A stretch of DNA of 64,000 bases from Tannerellaceae bacterium. Lineage in GTDB: Bacteria > Bacteroidota > Bacteroidia > Bacteroidales > Tannerellaceae. The stretch is from positions 26,682-90,681 of the forward strand of contig JAITRC010000013.1 of the NCBI GenBank assembly GCA_031288615.1, read 5' to 3'. This document shows, one piece after another, positions 20,247-30,163 of this stretch; position 1 is the first letter of the stretch, and every line of letters begins with the position of its first letter. Under the pieces are notes generated by a model, which was not told the DNA's origin, did no database searches, and saw only the letters and a program-made list of their open reading frames with translations. Position numbers and translations under genes: made by a program.

Positions 20247-21671
20247 ATGAAGGGGAACAGAAACGGACGAATCGTCGGAATGGAGGTAAGTAAAAGACGA
20301 AGTTGGCTACAATGGTTGGTGGGAGCAGGGGATCTGTTGGTAGTGAATGTCTTGTTTGTAGTGATGCTCCTATGGATAGGCGAAGGAGAAAGTGAGATCT
20401 ACTCCATTCGTTTGCGTCAGGTTTTATTGTTGCTTAATTTCAGTTATTTATTTTCCGTTTATTTTGTACCGGTACGCTTACATGCATCGGTAGTCTTTTT
20501 AGAGAGGGTTGTACAAAGGTCTTTCTTATTGGTCACAGTATTGTTTCTTTTCTTTGCGGTAAGCCTGATGTTTCTTCATATGGGAGAAAACAGTACGCTA
20601 CTGTTGGTTGTCTATTACGCAGGGTTGCTTTGCTGCTTTACTATTTGGCGAGTATTGGTGCGGATATGCTTAAAATGGTACCGTCGTAAAGGATACAGTT
20701 TAAAAAAGGTAATCATCGTCGGGGCGGGAAAGAACGGAATAGAGCTGTATCGGGTGATGAAAAATGACTTGGGATACGGTTTCAATGTCATGGGTTTCTT
20801 TGATGACAATACAAATCTGCGTACCGTTCTTCCGAATTACATAGGGATGACACATGAGGTAGAGACTTATGCGCTGAAAAACGAGGTAGAGGAAATCTAC
20901 TACACATTACCGAGTACTCAAAACGAGAAAATGTCCAGGATGATGAACTTCTCCGAAAAACATTTCATCCGTTTTTACATCGTACCGGATTTTTACAGAG
21001 AAGTAAAAAAAAGCCTTGTGATGGATTTGATGGAGTCCGTCCCGATCTTGAGTACACGGCGGGAACCGTTGCAGGCCGCTTCCAACCGATTTTTGAAAAG
21101 AACGTTCGATATCTTGTTCTCTTTTGTGGCGCTCCTATTTTATCCTTTGATTTATGCGGTGGTAGGAATACTGATCAAGCTCAGTTCTCCCGGCCCCATA
21201 ATTTTCGGGCAGAAAAGGACGGGTATACATGGGGCGGAGTTCTACTGTCGCAAGTTTCGTACAATGTGGGTAAATGCAGAAGCCGATACCTTGCAGGCCT
21301 ATAAGTACGACCCCCGCAAAACACGCATCGGTGAGTTTCTCCGTCATACGAACCTTGACGAGTATCCCCAATTTATCAATGTCTTTTTTGGAGAGATGTC
21401 TGTTGTTGGGCCTCGTCCACACATGCTCAAACATACGGAACAGTATTCGGCCATTATAGACAAGTATATGGTGCGTCATCTGGTAAAGCCGGGTTTAACG
21501 GGTTGGGCTCAGGTGACGGGGTATCGCGGTGAGACCCGTACGTTGGAACAAATGGAGGGGCGGGTCAAGCGGGATGTATGGTACATAGAAAATTGGTCTT
21601 TCTTCCTTGACGTAAAGATTGTCTTTGTCACAATCCTCAATGTGTTTCGCGGGGAAAAGAATGCTTACTGA
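20247..21671 (+). CDS. Polyprenyl-phosphate sugar-1-phosphate transferase (exopolysaccharide initiation)
   Basis: A 474-residue polyprenyl glycosylphosphotransferase that puts the first sugar phosphate on undecaprenyl phosphate for surface polysaccharide or glycan synthesis. Four N-terminal membrane helices (residues 20-140) are followed by a nucleotide-binding CoA-binding-like domain (VIIVGAGKNGIELY), a fifth hydrophobic hairpin near 290, and the catalytic domain with FGQKRTG, YCRKFRTM, TNLDEYPQFINV, SVVGPRPHM and KPGLTGWAQV. The start at 20247 has AAAGGGA just upstream; an alternative ATG is at 20280. It overlaps tamB tail to tail by 7 bp. Confidence 0.93.
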   Translation: MKGNRNGRIVGMEVSKRRSWLQWLVGAGDLLVVNVLFVVMLLWIGEGESEIYSIRLRQVLLLLNFSYLFSVYFVPVRLHASVVFLERVVQRSFLLVTVLFLFFAVSLMFLHMGENSTLLLVVYYAGLLCCFTIWRVLVRICLKWYRRKGYSLKKVIIVGAGKNGIELYRVMKNDLGYGFNVMGFFDDNTNLRTVLPNYIGMTHEVETYALKNEVEEIYYTLPSTQNEKMSRMMNFSEKHFIRFYIVPDFYREVKKSLVMDLMESVPILSTRREPLQAASNRFLKRTFDILFSFVALLFYPLIYAVVGILIKLSSPGPIIFGQKRTGIHGAEFYCRKFRTMWVNAEADTLQAYKYDPRKTRIGEFLRHTNLDEYPQFINVFFGEMSVVGPRPHMLKHTEQYSAIIDKYMVRHLVKPGLTGWAQVTGYRGETRTLEQMEGRVKRDVWYIENWSFFLDVKIVFVTILNVFRGEKNAY

Positions 21672-24600
21672 AAAGGCTGTTCATTGACCAGACGCTTGCG
21701 CTTACGGAAAAGATCCGGCAAGAGAGTAAAGTCTTTCTTGAAGAGAATCCCGAATCCTTGGGTCGTGCGGGATTGGGTTAAATAACGGTACATATCGTTT
21801 GCATGGTTGTAGGCTTTAAGGCGGATTTCCCCTGAGGGGATTAGCTTATACTCCAGGTCAAACTCTCCGACAAAGACGTTTTTCCCCAGATTATAACTGT
21901 TACGGTATCCAAAATTTCCGTTAAAGAGCAATCGGTTATCAAGGAGCTGGCTTGAAAGAAGCATCTCTACTTCGGTATCATCCATACCGTCGTAAGAAGA
22001 ATAAATATTGGTGCCAATCTGCACCTTATCCGAAAGGGAGTTCAACAGCCCTGAAAGTTGGGAAGACAGGGTTGCGGAAGCGACAGCACTCAGGTCGTCA
22101 GAGCGTCCGGAGGAAGAAGAGTAGGAGGGGGTATAGAACTTATTCAATGCCATGAGGTAGATGATCTGTCGCGACATCATGCCTTCGGAGTTGATGAAAC
22201 TGCGAACTTGCCGCTCTATTTCACCGTTGGAACCGGGCAATTCAATGTCAAAGGAAATGGCAGGATGTTGCAAAACTCCTTCCAGAGAGAGGATACAATT
22301 GACGGGGATATTGGTACGATCAGATTCAATGAGAAGTCCGGGGTCAAGGTCGCCGATATTTGCAGAGAGGGAATAAATGGCATCCACATCAAGGATAGCT
22401 TGCATGGGATCTCCTTGAAAAGTGATGATACTGCCCTCACGTATCTTGAAATTACGGCGTATGAATTGTTGAAGGCTGAAGTTGTAATCGCCTTCTATGA
22501 TACCGGCCGTTCCATACATACGGACGTCGGACTTGGTGCCGTACTGAAGAAGGATATTACCGTTGGCACGTCCCCGGAGGCGGTCCCCGGAGGCGGGGTT
22601 CATGACTAGGTCGAGAGTAGCGTCGGGTGTAAGGTCAAGGAGAAGGTTTAAGTATACTTCGACGGGGTCATCGTCCTTGTAAAGGGGAGGAGGAAGCGTT
22701 CCTTTTGTGTCGGGAAGAGGGTGATGGGTTTTATTCCGAACGGAAAGGGAAGGCACAAAACGAATAAACCTGTTCTCCTCGGCTGCTGCTATGTGGGTGA
22801 AGTTAAAATTGACGGCAGTATTCGGGCGACTTTTCATACTGATGTCGAAGTCAATCCGTTTGTCATTACCGGCTATATGAACGGAGCCGCCGCCAAAAGC
22901 AGAACCGTAAATCATGGGATTAAGGCGTTCGGGTTGATCGTAGGCAAGAAAGTTGTCGGTATGGAGATCGGCCGAGAAAGAGTAGTCCCGAAAAAAAGTA
23001 TGCAGGAACGAGAAGTCGACGCGGGCAGTATTACCGGCCCTGTCATAAAGGAGCGCATCGGAAATACGTATACATCCGGTATCAAGGTGTATGGAATTGG
23101 AGAAGGAGTAGGTCGTGTTGAGATAGTCGAAGCCAATGCGTACATCTTTTACATAGGCGTCACCGATAACCGAAAGGCTGGAAAAAGGCCCGAAAAAATG
23201 CACAGGCCCGGAAGCCTTCCCTGCGAAATCGTGTAAGGCGGGAGGGAACAAAGGATGGAGGAAACCGATATTAAGCTCGTTGGCGTTGAAATGTAGGGAC
23301 AATCCCCTATGCGGTTTGACAGGGTAGATGTAGCCATTGACGTCTGTCCGAAGAGAATCGTTATTATAGATACTTCCTAACATGTGTATACCCTGTTGGG
23401 CGTCGTCCCACTTACTGTGCAGGTCAAGGCGTCCAAGGAGGGCATCATTGAGGGAAAAATCTTCTACGGTGAAGCTACCGGTCTGTACAATACGATTTTC
23501 GTAGGGATCATTGATAAGGAAGGTACCTGTTGCCACACCGCCGAAACGAAGGTTGGGAATATTCAGGATGTCAAAAATGTAGGAGAGTTCTAATTTGTGA
23601 AGATCAACAAAAAGCGTGTCGGAAAGCTCACGAGAGAGGGTTCCGTTGAGAAGGAGATGGCGGTCGTCATGTTCCGCAGAGAAATGGTCTATATGTATTT
23701 TATGCCTGTTGAATGTGATGGTGGTCGGCATGATACGCCACAAAGTATCGCTGATATAAAGAAGGCTTTCGTGGATATTTATCCCTGCAGAGAGGCCGTT
23801 TTCTTTGGCGAACAAGACATCGGCCGCAAGTGAAACTCCCGAAAAAGGGCTCTTATTGTTAGACCCATTGAAAGAGACATAAAAATTGTCTTCGGCAGCC
23901 TCGGCTTTGAGGCTGAAGAAATTCCTTACATTCCGTCCTATTTGTGTGGCGTGGGCAAGGAGTTCAATACGCGCGTAGGGATTCTCACAGGAAAGGTAGC
24001 CAGCTTCCACCAAAGACCGTCCGATCCGAAGTTTTGGAAGCCAGGCCTCCAAACGAAATTTATCATAACGATTATTATAGACACCCGATACTTTCACCTC
24101 CTCCACTACTGCAATGGGCAATTTCAGGGCTGTTGACAAGCTTTCCGTATTACTTAGTGTAAAGAGGAAAGTGAATTCTCCTTTGTCATCTGGCAAGGGA
24201 GAAATTTTGAAGGTCTTTTGGGGAAAGAATGCCGGTAAATAGCCGGCCAACGTTTGACAAAGTTGAGGAATGAGTGTGGCAAAGGAATAGTTGCCGTTCA
24301 GTTCACCGTTGATAAGATCGGAGGAAACAGTCAATTTACGCCCGGAAGGTTGTTCGTCAGAGGTTAGGGTCAGTTGGGAAAGAAAAAAATTGTTAGTGGC
24401 CGTCAGCAGGGAAAGGTTACTGATGTGGAGTATACCCTGTACATTATCCATACAATCACCGGTGAGCTTAGTGGAGAGCGTAAAAGACAGGTCGGGATCG
24501 GAACAATCGGAGGTCAGGCGGAGACGGTCGGATCGAAAATGCCGTATATCAGCAGTGAAATCGAAGACCGAGTTTTTGCCTTCACGACGGAACATACCGT

Positions 24601-25996
24601 TCAATCGGGCGGCTCCGTTAGGATCGTCCATGCGCAAGGATCCGGTAAAACCGTTTTGTTGGAAATCTCCGTCAAGGAGGATATTCGTATAGTCATATCC
24701 TTTGAAAAGCCAACGGTTGATTGTTGCAGAGAGCGTACCGGTAAAATTACCGTCACGTAGAAAGGTCACTTTCCCTTTCCCTCCGGCTTTGATGCCCGGC
24801 GACATAAGTCCCACCAGCCCATCTACGGTAAAGGCTACGGCACCGGTTCCTTTCCCTAAAAACACATCCGTTTCGAGGGTACCCAGTCCGGAATCGAAGA
24901 AACCGAAGGCTTTCAGTTTTTCGGTTGTCCCGCTCACTGTCCCGGTAAAAGACAGGGTATCCAGTTTTTGAAGGTCGACAAGCAGGCGTAGCGTATTTCC
25001 AAATCCGGCAATCAGTCGGGAAATTCCGTCGGAAGTGGCGAAAAGACGGTTGACGGTGCCCTCAACATACATGGAGTCGGAAAGCAAGTGTGTAACCATC
25101 AATTCTCCATCGAATCCGATATCTTCACCTATTCCGGCCTTCAATTTTTGCACATATAGAGAATCCGTCTGCCCACCGATGAAGCCGGAGAGGTGTACCG
25201 TATCGGTAAAGGTATTAAAGGCCGGTACAAAGGCGGCAAGGTCTGCCGGACAAAAGTCGGACTCCTCCACTGAAACCACCATGCCGCTCCGCTCCAACTT
25301 TGCCTTAGATACCTTTAAGGCCGAGTGGGGGAAACGTATCTCTATGCCTTCGGCAACAAGATCATTTCCATTTCCTGACAACCGTCCCTTCAGATTTTCT
25401 AACTGAAAACCCCTTGTTTCTAGGAAAGAACACTGATCCAAGCGAATGTAAATACTGTCTTTTCGGAGTACGGGAGCGGAAAACTTTGCTGACAAACCGG
25501 TCACATTCAACCCTTCCGAAGCAAAGGTTATTTTCCCTTTACGGAGCCGGACGGACTGTAGGCAGAGGTCTACTCCTTCTTCCGTGTCATCGCTTTTAAA
25601 AGCATCAAGTACGAATTGTGCATTCAATTCCCCCGTTGTTTCCTCTCTATCCAAGTGGAGGGTAAAATCAACTAAGCGGAGGGCATCTACCGCAACCCGC
25701 CCACCAATCAGCGGCAATACCTGAAAGCCCACCGAAAGATAATCAGCTTCCAGAAGCCGTTCCCCCTTTCTATCGTTCAGGGTTATCTTTTCAACGCGCA
25801 AACGGTCTAACCATTCCAGGCGCAGGGTACCGACCTCAACAGTAGTCCCCAGCCATTTTGAAAGTTCCGAACGCACTTTTTCCCGCACTTTTTCTTGTAC
25901 AGGAGGTAGCAAGAGCAAACCAGCAGGCAGTAGATAAACTACCGATACCAAGACGGCGCACCACAACAAGACTACAGACATCAACCTCTTCCTCAT
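21665..25996 (-). CDS. tamB: Translocation and assembly module subunit TamB (DUF490)
   Basis: A 1,443-residue AsmA/TamB-type protein that spans the periplasm as a beta-groove and is thought to carry lipids or help outer-membrane assembly. One N-terminal membrane anchor lies at residues 8-30, followed by an AsmA-like start (VGTLRLEWLDRLRVEKI), many beta repeats, and the DUF490 C-terminus with LEGVLQHPAISFDIELP, RQVRSFINSEGMMSRQIIYLMALNKFY and the barrel-like end. The ATGA overlap with the M23 peptidase gene shows coupling. No TamA/BamA-like partner is adjacent. Confidence 0.92.
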   Translation of the reverse strand: MRKRLMSVVLLWCAVLVSVVYLLPAGLLLLPPVQEKVREKVRSELSKWLGTTVEVGTLRLEWLDRLRVEKITLNDRKGERLLEADYLSVGFQVLPLIGGRVAVDALRLVDFTLHLDREETTGELNAQFVLDAFKSDDTEEGVDLCLQSVRLRKGKITFASEGLNVTGLSAKFSAPVLRKDSIYIRLDQCSFLETRGFQLENLKGRLSGNGNDLVAEGIEIRFPHSALKVSKAKLERSGMVVSVEESDFCPADLAAFVPAFNTFTDTVHLSGFIGGQTDSLYVQKLKAGIGEDIGFDGELMVTHLLSDSMYVEGTVNRLFATSDGISRLIAGFGNTLRLLVDLQKLDTLSFTGTVSGTTEKLKAFGFFDSGLGTLETDVFLGKGTGAVAFTVDGLVGLMSPGIKAGGKGKVTFLRDGNFTGTLSATINRWLFKGYDYTNILLDGDFQQNGFTGSLRMDDPNGAARLNGMFRREGKNSVFDFTADIRHFRSDRLRLTSDCSDPDLSFTLSTKLTGDCMDNVQGILHISNLSLLTATNNFFLSQLTLTSDEQPSGRKLTVSSDLINGELNGNYSFATLIPQLCQTLAGYLPAFFPQKTFKISPLPDDKGEFTFLFTLSNTESLSTALKLPIAVVEEVKVSGVYNNRYDKFRLEAWLPKLRIGRSLVEAGYLSCENPYARIELLAHATQIGRNVRNFFSLKAEAAEDNFYVSFNGSNNKSPFSGVSLAADVLFAKENGLSAGINIHESLLYISDTLWRIMPTTITFNRHKIHIDHFSAEHDDRHLLLNGTLSRELSDTLFVDLHKLELSYIFDILNIPNLRFGGVATGTFLINDPYENRIVQTGSFTVEDFSLNDALLGRLDLHSKWDDAQQGIHMLGSIYNNDSLRTDVNGYIYPVKPHRGLSLHFNANELNIGFLHPLFPPALHDFAGKASGPVHFFGPFSSLSVIGDAYVKDVRIGFDYLNTTYSFSNSIHLDTGCIRISDALLYDRAGNTARVDFSFLHTFFRDYSFSADLHTDNFLAYDQPERLNPMIYGSAFGGGSVHIAGNDKRIDFDISMKSRPNTAVNFNFTHIAAAEENRFIRFVPSLSVRNKTHHPLPDTKGTLPPPLYKDDDPVEVYLNLLLDLTPDATLDLVMNPASGDRLRGRANGNILLQYGTKSDVRMYGTAGIIEGDYNFSLQQFIRRNFKIREGSIITFQGDPMQAILDVDAIYSLSANIGDLDPGLLIESDRTNIPVNCILSLEGVLQHPAISFDIELPGSNGEIERQVRSFINSEGMMSRQIIYLMALNKFYTPSYSSSSGRSDDLSAVASATLSSQLSGLLNSLSDKVQIGTNIYSSYDGMDDTEVEMLLSSQLLDNRLLFNGNFGYRNSYNLGKNVFVGEFDLEYKLIPSGEIRLKAYNHANDMYRYLTQSRTTQGFGILFKKDFTLLPDLFRKRKRLVNEQPFQ

Positions 25997-27627
25997 CCGA
26001 CGCTACAGGTATAGACGGCCACATTACTGCATCCGTCGGTTACACTGAGTGTAAGTTCACCGGAAGGGAGGTGCTCACGGCAAACGATCCTTGTTTCACT
26101 TTCCCTTTCAAATAGTACGAACTGCCCGTCAAGCTCCGCTCGATACGAAGCAATGCCACTGAGGTTATCATTTAAGAGGAAGGCGATGAGTGGGTGGTGT
26201 CCTGCCCGAAGGGCGACAAGATGGATGTGAGGAGAAACCGTATCTACAGCTAAGGCGTATTCCCCTAACTCATCAATGGAGGCCTTGATACAACCTTTAC
26301 TATATGTTCCGCCAATCCATTGATAACCATTTTCTGAAAGACGAACGATGCCGTAAGCCGAAGGTGGCAAGGTATCAGCCGGAGAAAGGAAAAGGCTCAA
26401 GATGGACGGACGGTGAAGGGGCACCGGCTCATCATGCAACCTGTACGAGGGGCGGTCGTCATCCGGTGCTGCGTAACGGAAGTAGAGATTGTCGTAAAGC
26501 GCACCTTGGGGAAGCAGGAGGCGCATCCCTTTAGCCCCAAACCGATTGTCGGTATCATACTGGAAAACCTCGTCACAAGCTGGAGCCGACGGAATAAGCT
26601 GCTGCCGCCCTCTCACAATGAAACGAAAGTGCGAGGTGTTCCCGAAGGCGTCGGTAAGAGTATAGACAAACTTGTAATCCCGCTTTTGATTGATGCAGAT
26701 AAACCCTCGCCTGTCGGCATAAAGGAAGCGCAAGGCGTTACCCGGTTCAATGAAACTTTTCATCAGAAACAGGCTGTTATTTTTCCATTCGCCGTAATCA
26801 ATGAAAGAGTTGATGAGCCTTGTTTCGGAAAAAGCGAAGCGGGTAATCCCACTACGGAAGACCTCTTTGCCGTCTACTGCCAGGGTGATGTACTTTACAC
26901 CGTATATATTCCTTGTCCCGTCCATAAAATCATAGGCGCGTATGGCCGCTCCCACATACCCCCAAGCCTCTACCGTTCCGCCGAGTGCGCAAAAGGTCTT
27001 TGGAGAATGTCCATTCCCAACAGTACCTCTACCCTTGACGGCATAGAGATAAGCACCCTGAGCCTGTGGCGGACGACTATCTTTGATGAGCGGGGCATAC
27101 CAGTCAAGGGGGTCAAGGACTTCTTGAGAGGCCGTTTCCCGTACCTCAAAATGCAGGTGCGGCCCGACCGAGCTACCCGTATTCCCACTTAGGGCAATCA
27201 CTTCGCTACAAACAACAGGCAATAAACCTTCTTTTATATCAAAATCTACACGGAAACATTCTTCCTTATACTGCCGTTGCCTGACCAATTCTGCAATATG
27301 GGGTGCGAAACTATGGAGATGGGCATAGACGGTGGTAGTTCCGTCAGGGTGGGAGACGTAAAGCGCCTTGCCGTACCCTACATGATTGACGGAAATGCGA
27401 GAGATATAACCCTGCTTTGCAACCCTGACGGGAAGACCTTCCCTCCCTCCCGTCTTAAAATCTATCCCTGCATGGAAATGATTGTTCCTCAACTCGGCGA
27501 AGTTACCGCTCAGCAATACCTTTCCGTCTACCTGCAAAGGCATATCCGCACCTTTTTGCCCTTCCGCCGAAGGCAGTACCAAAGAAATAAAACCAATTAT
27601 CGCCGTACTTATTCCTCTCCCTTCCAC
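25993..27627 (-). CDS. M23 family metallopeptidase (peptidoglycan DD-endopeptidase type)
   Basis: A 544-residue exported LytM/M23 zinc peptidase. A signal peptide spans residues 1-22. The peptidase domain is at about 35-180 with the zinc ligands in HFHAGIDF, the catalytic VYAHLH, and GPHLHFEVRE, all intact. A long beta-rich C-terminal region (about 190-540) has Ig-like features and no further motif that I recognise. It probably trims peptidoglycan cross-links. It begins 28 bp after argB and overlaps tamB by 4 bp, so an envelope operon argB-M23-tamB is likely. Confidence 0.88.
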   Translation of the reverse strand: MEGRGISTAIIGFISLVLPSAEGQKGADMPLQVDGKVLLSGNFAELRNNHFHAGIDFKTGGREGLPVRVAKQGYISRISVNHVGYGKALYVSHPDGTTTVYAHLHSFAPHIAELVRQRQYKEECFRVDFDIKEGLLPVVCSEVIALSGNTGSSVGPHLHFEVRETASQEVLDPLDWYAPLIKDSRPPQAQGAYLYAVKGRGTVGNGHSPKTFCALGGTVEAWGYVGAAIRAYDFMDGTRNIYGVKYITLAVDGKEVFRSGITRFAFSETRLINSFIDYGEWKNNSLFLMKSFIEPGNALRFLYADRRGFICINQKRDYKFVYTLTDAFGNTSHFRFIVRGRQQLIPSAPACDEVFQYDTDNRFGAKGMRLLLPQGALYDNLYFRYAAPDDDRPSYRLHDEPVPLHRPSILSLFLSPADTLPPSAYGIVRLSENGYQWIGGTYSKGCIKASIDELGEYALAVDTVSPHIHLVALRAGHHPLIAFLLNDNLSGIASYRAELDGQFVLFERESETRIVCREHLPSGELTLSVTDGCSNVAVYTCSVG

Positions 27628-27655
27628 GAAGGCGAAAGTAAGCCTTTTTACCGCC

Positions 27656-28459
27656 TTATTCGCTTTTACAGCTCACAAAACTCACTCGCGTCCCCCTACC
27701 TGTCAGGATTCCTTTCAGATTCGTGATAATTATTTTACTGACACCTCTTTCACTGGCCTCAAGGGCATTTTCCAGCTTCGGAATCATCCCGCCTTGAATA
27801 ATTCCTTCACTTACATACTGACGGAACGACCGATAAGTTATTTCCGGAATGACACTTGTTTCATCGGATTCATCCATCAACACACCAGGTTTCTCAAAAC
27901 AATAAATCAGCGTCACCTCAAAGTCCCGTGATAGGACTTCGGCTGTTGCTCCCGCGATCGTATCTGCATTGGTGTTGAGCAGGTTTCCTTGTCTGTCGTG
28001 GGTGATGGGCGCAAGCACAGGAATTATGTTTTCACGCAGAAAATGCACTAATACATCGCTCCGTACCTCAAATATGTCACCTACAAAGCCATAATCCACC
28101 TCTCCCTTAGGACGACGAATCGAACGCATCACATTTATATCTGCCCCCGTCAAACCTATTGCATCAAGTCCTAAGGACTCTATGCCCGCTACTATACGTT
28201 TATTGATCCACCCCCCATAGACCATCACAACCACCTTGAGCATCTCCTCGTCCGTCACCCTGCGGCCATTCACCATCCGGCTCTCTATCCCAAGCCGTGC
28301 GGCCAGATCGGTTGCCGAACGCCCTCCTCCGTGAACCAGTACCCTGTAGCCATCCAGTAAACAGAAGTTCGTCAACAGCGTACTTAAAGCTTTATCCTCT
28401 TCCACGATACGCCCACCGACCTTCACAACCGTCAGTTTCTTCATTGCTTTCTCTTCCAT
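27656..28459 (-). CDS. argB: Acetylglutamate kinase
   Basis: A 267-residue amino-acid kinase of arginine synthesis (in Bacteroides the substrate may be N-succinylglutamate). TVVKVGGRIVEE is the N-terminal nucleotide loop, VHGGGRSATDLAARLGI binds the acyl-glutamate, and NTNADTIAGATAEVLS and GGMIPKLENALEA complete the kinase pattern. A second start at 28444 (MKKLTVVKVGG) fits relatives equally well. No exact -7 box was seen upstream. It is followed by the M23 peptidase gene. Confidence 0.94.
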   Translation of the reverse strand: MEEKAMKKLTVVKVGGRIVEEDKALSTLLTNFCLLDGYRVLVHGGGRSATDLAARLGIESRMVNGRRVTDEEMLKVVVMVYGGWINKRIVAGIESLGLDAIGLTGADINVMRSIRRPKGEVDYGFVGDIFEVRSDVLVHFLRENIIPVLAPITHDRQGNLLNTNADTIAGATAEVLSRDFEVTLIYCFEKPGVLMDESDETSVIPEITYRSFRQYVSEGIIQGGMIPKLENALEASERGVSKIIITNLKGILTGRGTRVSFVSCKSE

Positions 28460-28505
28460 ACGCGTACTTTTTTTAGAAAAACGTTGGAGGCGTCGAAATG
28501 TTGTA

Positions 28506-28513
28506 TACTTTTG
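28506..28513 (+). promoter_or_regulatory. -7 box of the tRNA-Gly gene
   Basis: TACTTTTG (exact TAnnTTTG), 22 bases before the tRNA 5' end. A GTTGG at about 28483 lies about 20 bases further upstream, suitable as a -33 element. Confidence 0.6.
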
Positions 28514-28535
28514 TCCTCACGAAAATGATGGCCTT

Positions 28536-28608
28536 GCGGTAGTAGCTCAGTTGGTAGAGCATCAGCTTCCCAAGCTGAGGGTCACGAGTTCGAGTCTCGC
28601 TTACCGCT
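28536..28608 (+). tRNA. tRNA-Gly (anticodon CCC)
   Basis: A 73-base cloverleaf. The 7-bp acceptor stem pairs GCGGTAG with TTACCGC (one G-T pair), the D arm is GCTC...GAGC, the anticodon arm is TCAGC-TTCCCAA-GCTGA giving CCC, and the T arm contains GTTCGAGTC. The discriminator base is T. The 3' CCA is not encoded (TCG follows), so it needs the CCA-adding enzyme, whose gene is the next one downstream. Confidence 0.95.
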
Positions 28609-28643
28609 CGTTGCAATCCGCCTCCCCCGCGGGTTGCTTTTTC

Positions 28644-28680
28644 GCGAGGGCGTTCCTGCAGTGAGCGCCCTCGCTTTTTT
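28644..28680 (+). terminator. Rho-independent terminator after tRNA-Gly
   Basis: A perfect 9-bp stem GCGAGGGCG / CGCCCTCGC with a 13-base loop and six T. It ends the tRNA transcript ahead of cca. Confidence 0.9.
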
Positions 28681-28696
28681 AATGTAAAAAATAAAG

Positions 28697-30148
28697 ATGC
28701 CGGTTTTAGATAGTATATACAACGTAGACAACATACTCAAGGAGAAACCTTTTCGTCTCGTGGCGGAGGCCGCCACCGAACTCCATCTGCCCACATACGT
28801 CGTCGGTGGTTTTGTCCGTGACCTCTGCCTGCGCCGGCCATCCAAAGACATTGATATCGTCACCGTTGGTAGCGGCATTGAGCTTGCCTCCGCCGTGGCG
28901 GCCAAACTTGGTAAGCATGCACACCTTTCTGTGTTCAAAACCTTCGGTACCGCACAGGTCAAAGGTGACGGCCTTGAAATAGAGTTTGTAGGCGCAAGAA
29001 AAGAATCTTATAGCAAGGATTCCCGCAAGCCGGTCGTGGAAGATGGAACCCTCGAAGATGACCAGAACCGTCGAGACTTCACCATCAACGCCATGGCCAT
29101 CTCCCTTAACGCACATGACTTCGGTCAACTCATAGACCCCTTCGGCGGTCTTAGCGACCTCGAAAGCCTTACCCTACGTACCCCCCTGAATCCTGACATC
29201 ACCTTTGACGACGATCCCCTGCGCATGATGCGTGCCGTACGTTTCGCCTCGCAACTCGGCTTTTTCATCCACCCCGATACCTTCGACGCCATTGCCCGTA
29301 ACGTTCAGCGCCTTTCCATTGTTTCTCAGGAGCGTATCACCGACGAACTCAACAAAATTATCCTCTCTCCACGCCCTTCCGTCGGTTTTGAGCTACTCGA
29401 CAAAACAGGACTGCTCACGCTTATTCTCCCCGAACTCTCCGCCCTCAAAGGTGTCGAAACCCGCGAAGGCATCGGCCACAAGGATAACTTCGCCCACACC
29501 CTCCTCGTCCTCGACAACGTCGCTAAGCAGTCTCAAGACCTTTGGCTTCGCTGGAGTGCCATCCTACACGACATCGCCAAGCCTATCGTCAAACGCTGGG
29601 ACAACCGCCTCGGCTGGACTTTCCACAACCATAATTACATCGGTGCCCGGATGGTCAATACTATTTTCCGGCGGCTTCGCCTGCCCACCGCCGACGCCCA
29701 CCGCCGCTTCGTCCACAAAATGGTCGACCTCCACATGCGTCCCATCTTTCTCTCCACCGACCAAATTACCGACTCCGCCCTACGCCGACTCCTCTTCGAT
29801 GCCGGTGATGATTTCGAGCACCTCATGATCCTCTGTGAAGCCGACATCACCTCCAAAAACCCCGTCAAAGTTCGCCGCTACTTGGATAACTTTCGCCTCG
29901 TCCGACAAAAGATCACCGCCATTGAAGAGAAAGACCGTCTCCGCAATTTCCAGCCCCCCATCTCCGGCGAGGAAATTATGTCCACTTTCGGCTTAACTCC
30001 TTCTCCACCCGTCGGCCAGCTTAAATCTGCCCTCAAAGATGCCATCCTTGATGGGATCATCCCTAACGACTACACCGCCGCTCGACTCTTCCTCCTTGAA
30101 ACAGCCCAAAAACTCGGTATCCCCCTGCCTAACGGTACACCCTTTTAA
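28697..30148 (+). CDS. cca: CCA tRNA nucleotidyltransferase with HD domain
   Basis: A 483-residue class II nucleotidyltransferase that adds or repairs the 3' CCA of tRNAs. The head domain has VVGGFVRDLCL and the metal-binding pair in SKDIDIVTVG (residues near 50-60), followed by NRRDFTINAMAI, and DDPLRMMRAVRFASQLGF in the neck. A C-terminal HD phosphohydrolase domain shows ILHDIAKP and HNHNYIGARM. It starts 16 bp after a terminator, so it has its own or read-through transcription. Codons become strongly C-ending in the second half. Confidence 0.93.
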   Translation: MPVLDSIYNVDNILKEKPFRLVAEAATELHLPTYVVGGFVRDLCLRRPSKDIDIVTVGSGIELASAVAAKLGKHAHLSVFKTFGTAQVKGDGLEIEFVGARKESYSKDSRKPVVEDGTLEDDQNRRDFTINAMAISLNAHDFGQLIDPFGGLSDLESLTLRTPLNPDITFDDDPLRMMRAVRFASQLGFFIHPDTFDAIARNVQRLSIVSQERITDELNKIILSPRPSVGFELLDKTGLLTLILPELSALKGVETREGIGHKDNFAHTLLVLDNVAKQSQDLWLRWSAILHDIAKPIVKRWDNRLGWTFHNHNYIGARMVNTIFRRLRLPTADAHRRFVHKMVDLHMRPIFLSTDQITDSALRRLLFDAGDDFEHLMILCEADITSKNPVKVRRYLDNFRLVRQKITAIEEKDRLRNFQPPISGEEIMSTFGLTPSPPVGQLKSALKDAILDGIIPNDYTAARLFLLETAQKLGIPLPNGTPF

Positions 30149-30163
30149 TTCCACCTCCTACCT

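Noticed and set aside
21005..21012. A8 tract in the sugar transferase gene as a second phase-variation site
   Set aside because: Eight A is common in genes of this base composition and lies in a Lys-rich loop; not strong enough to report.
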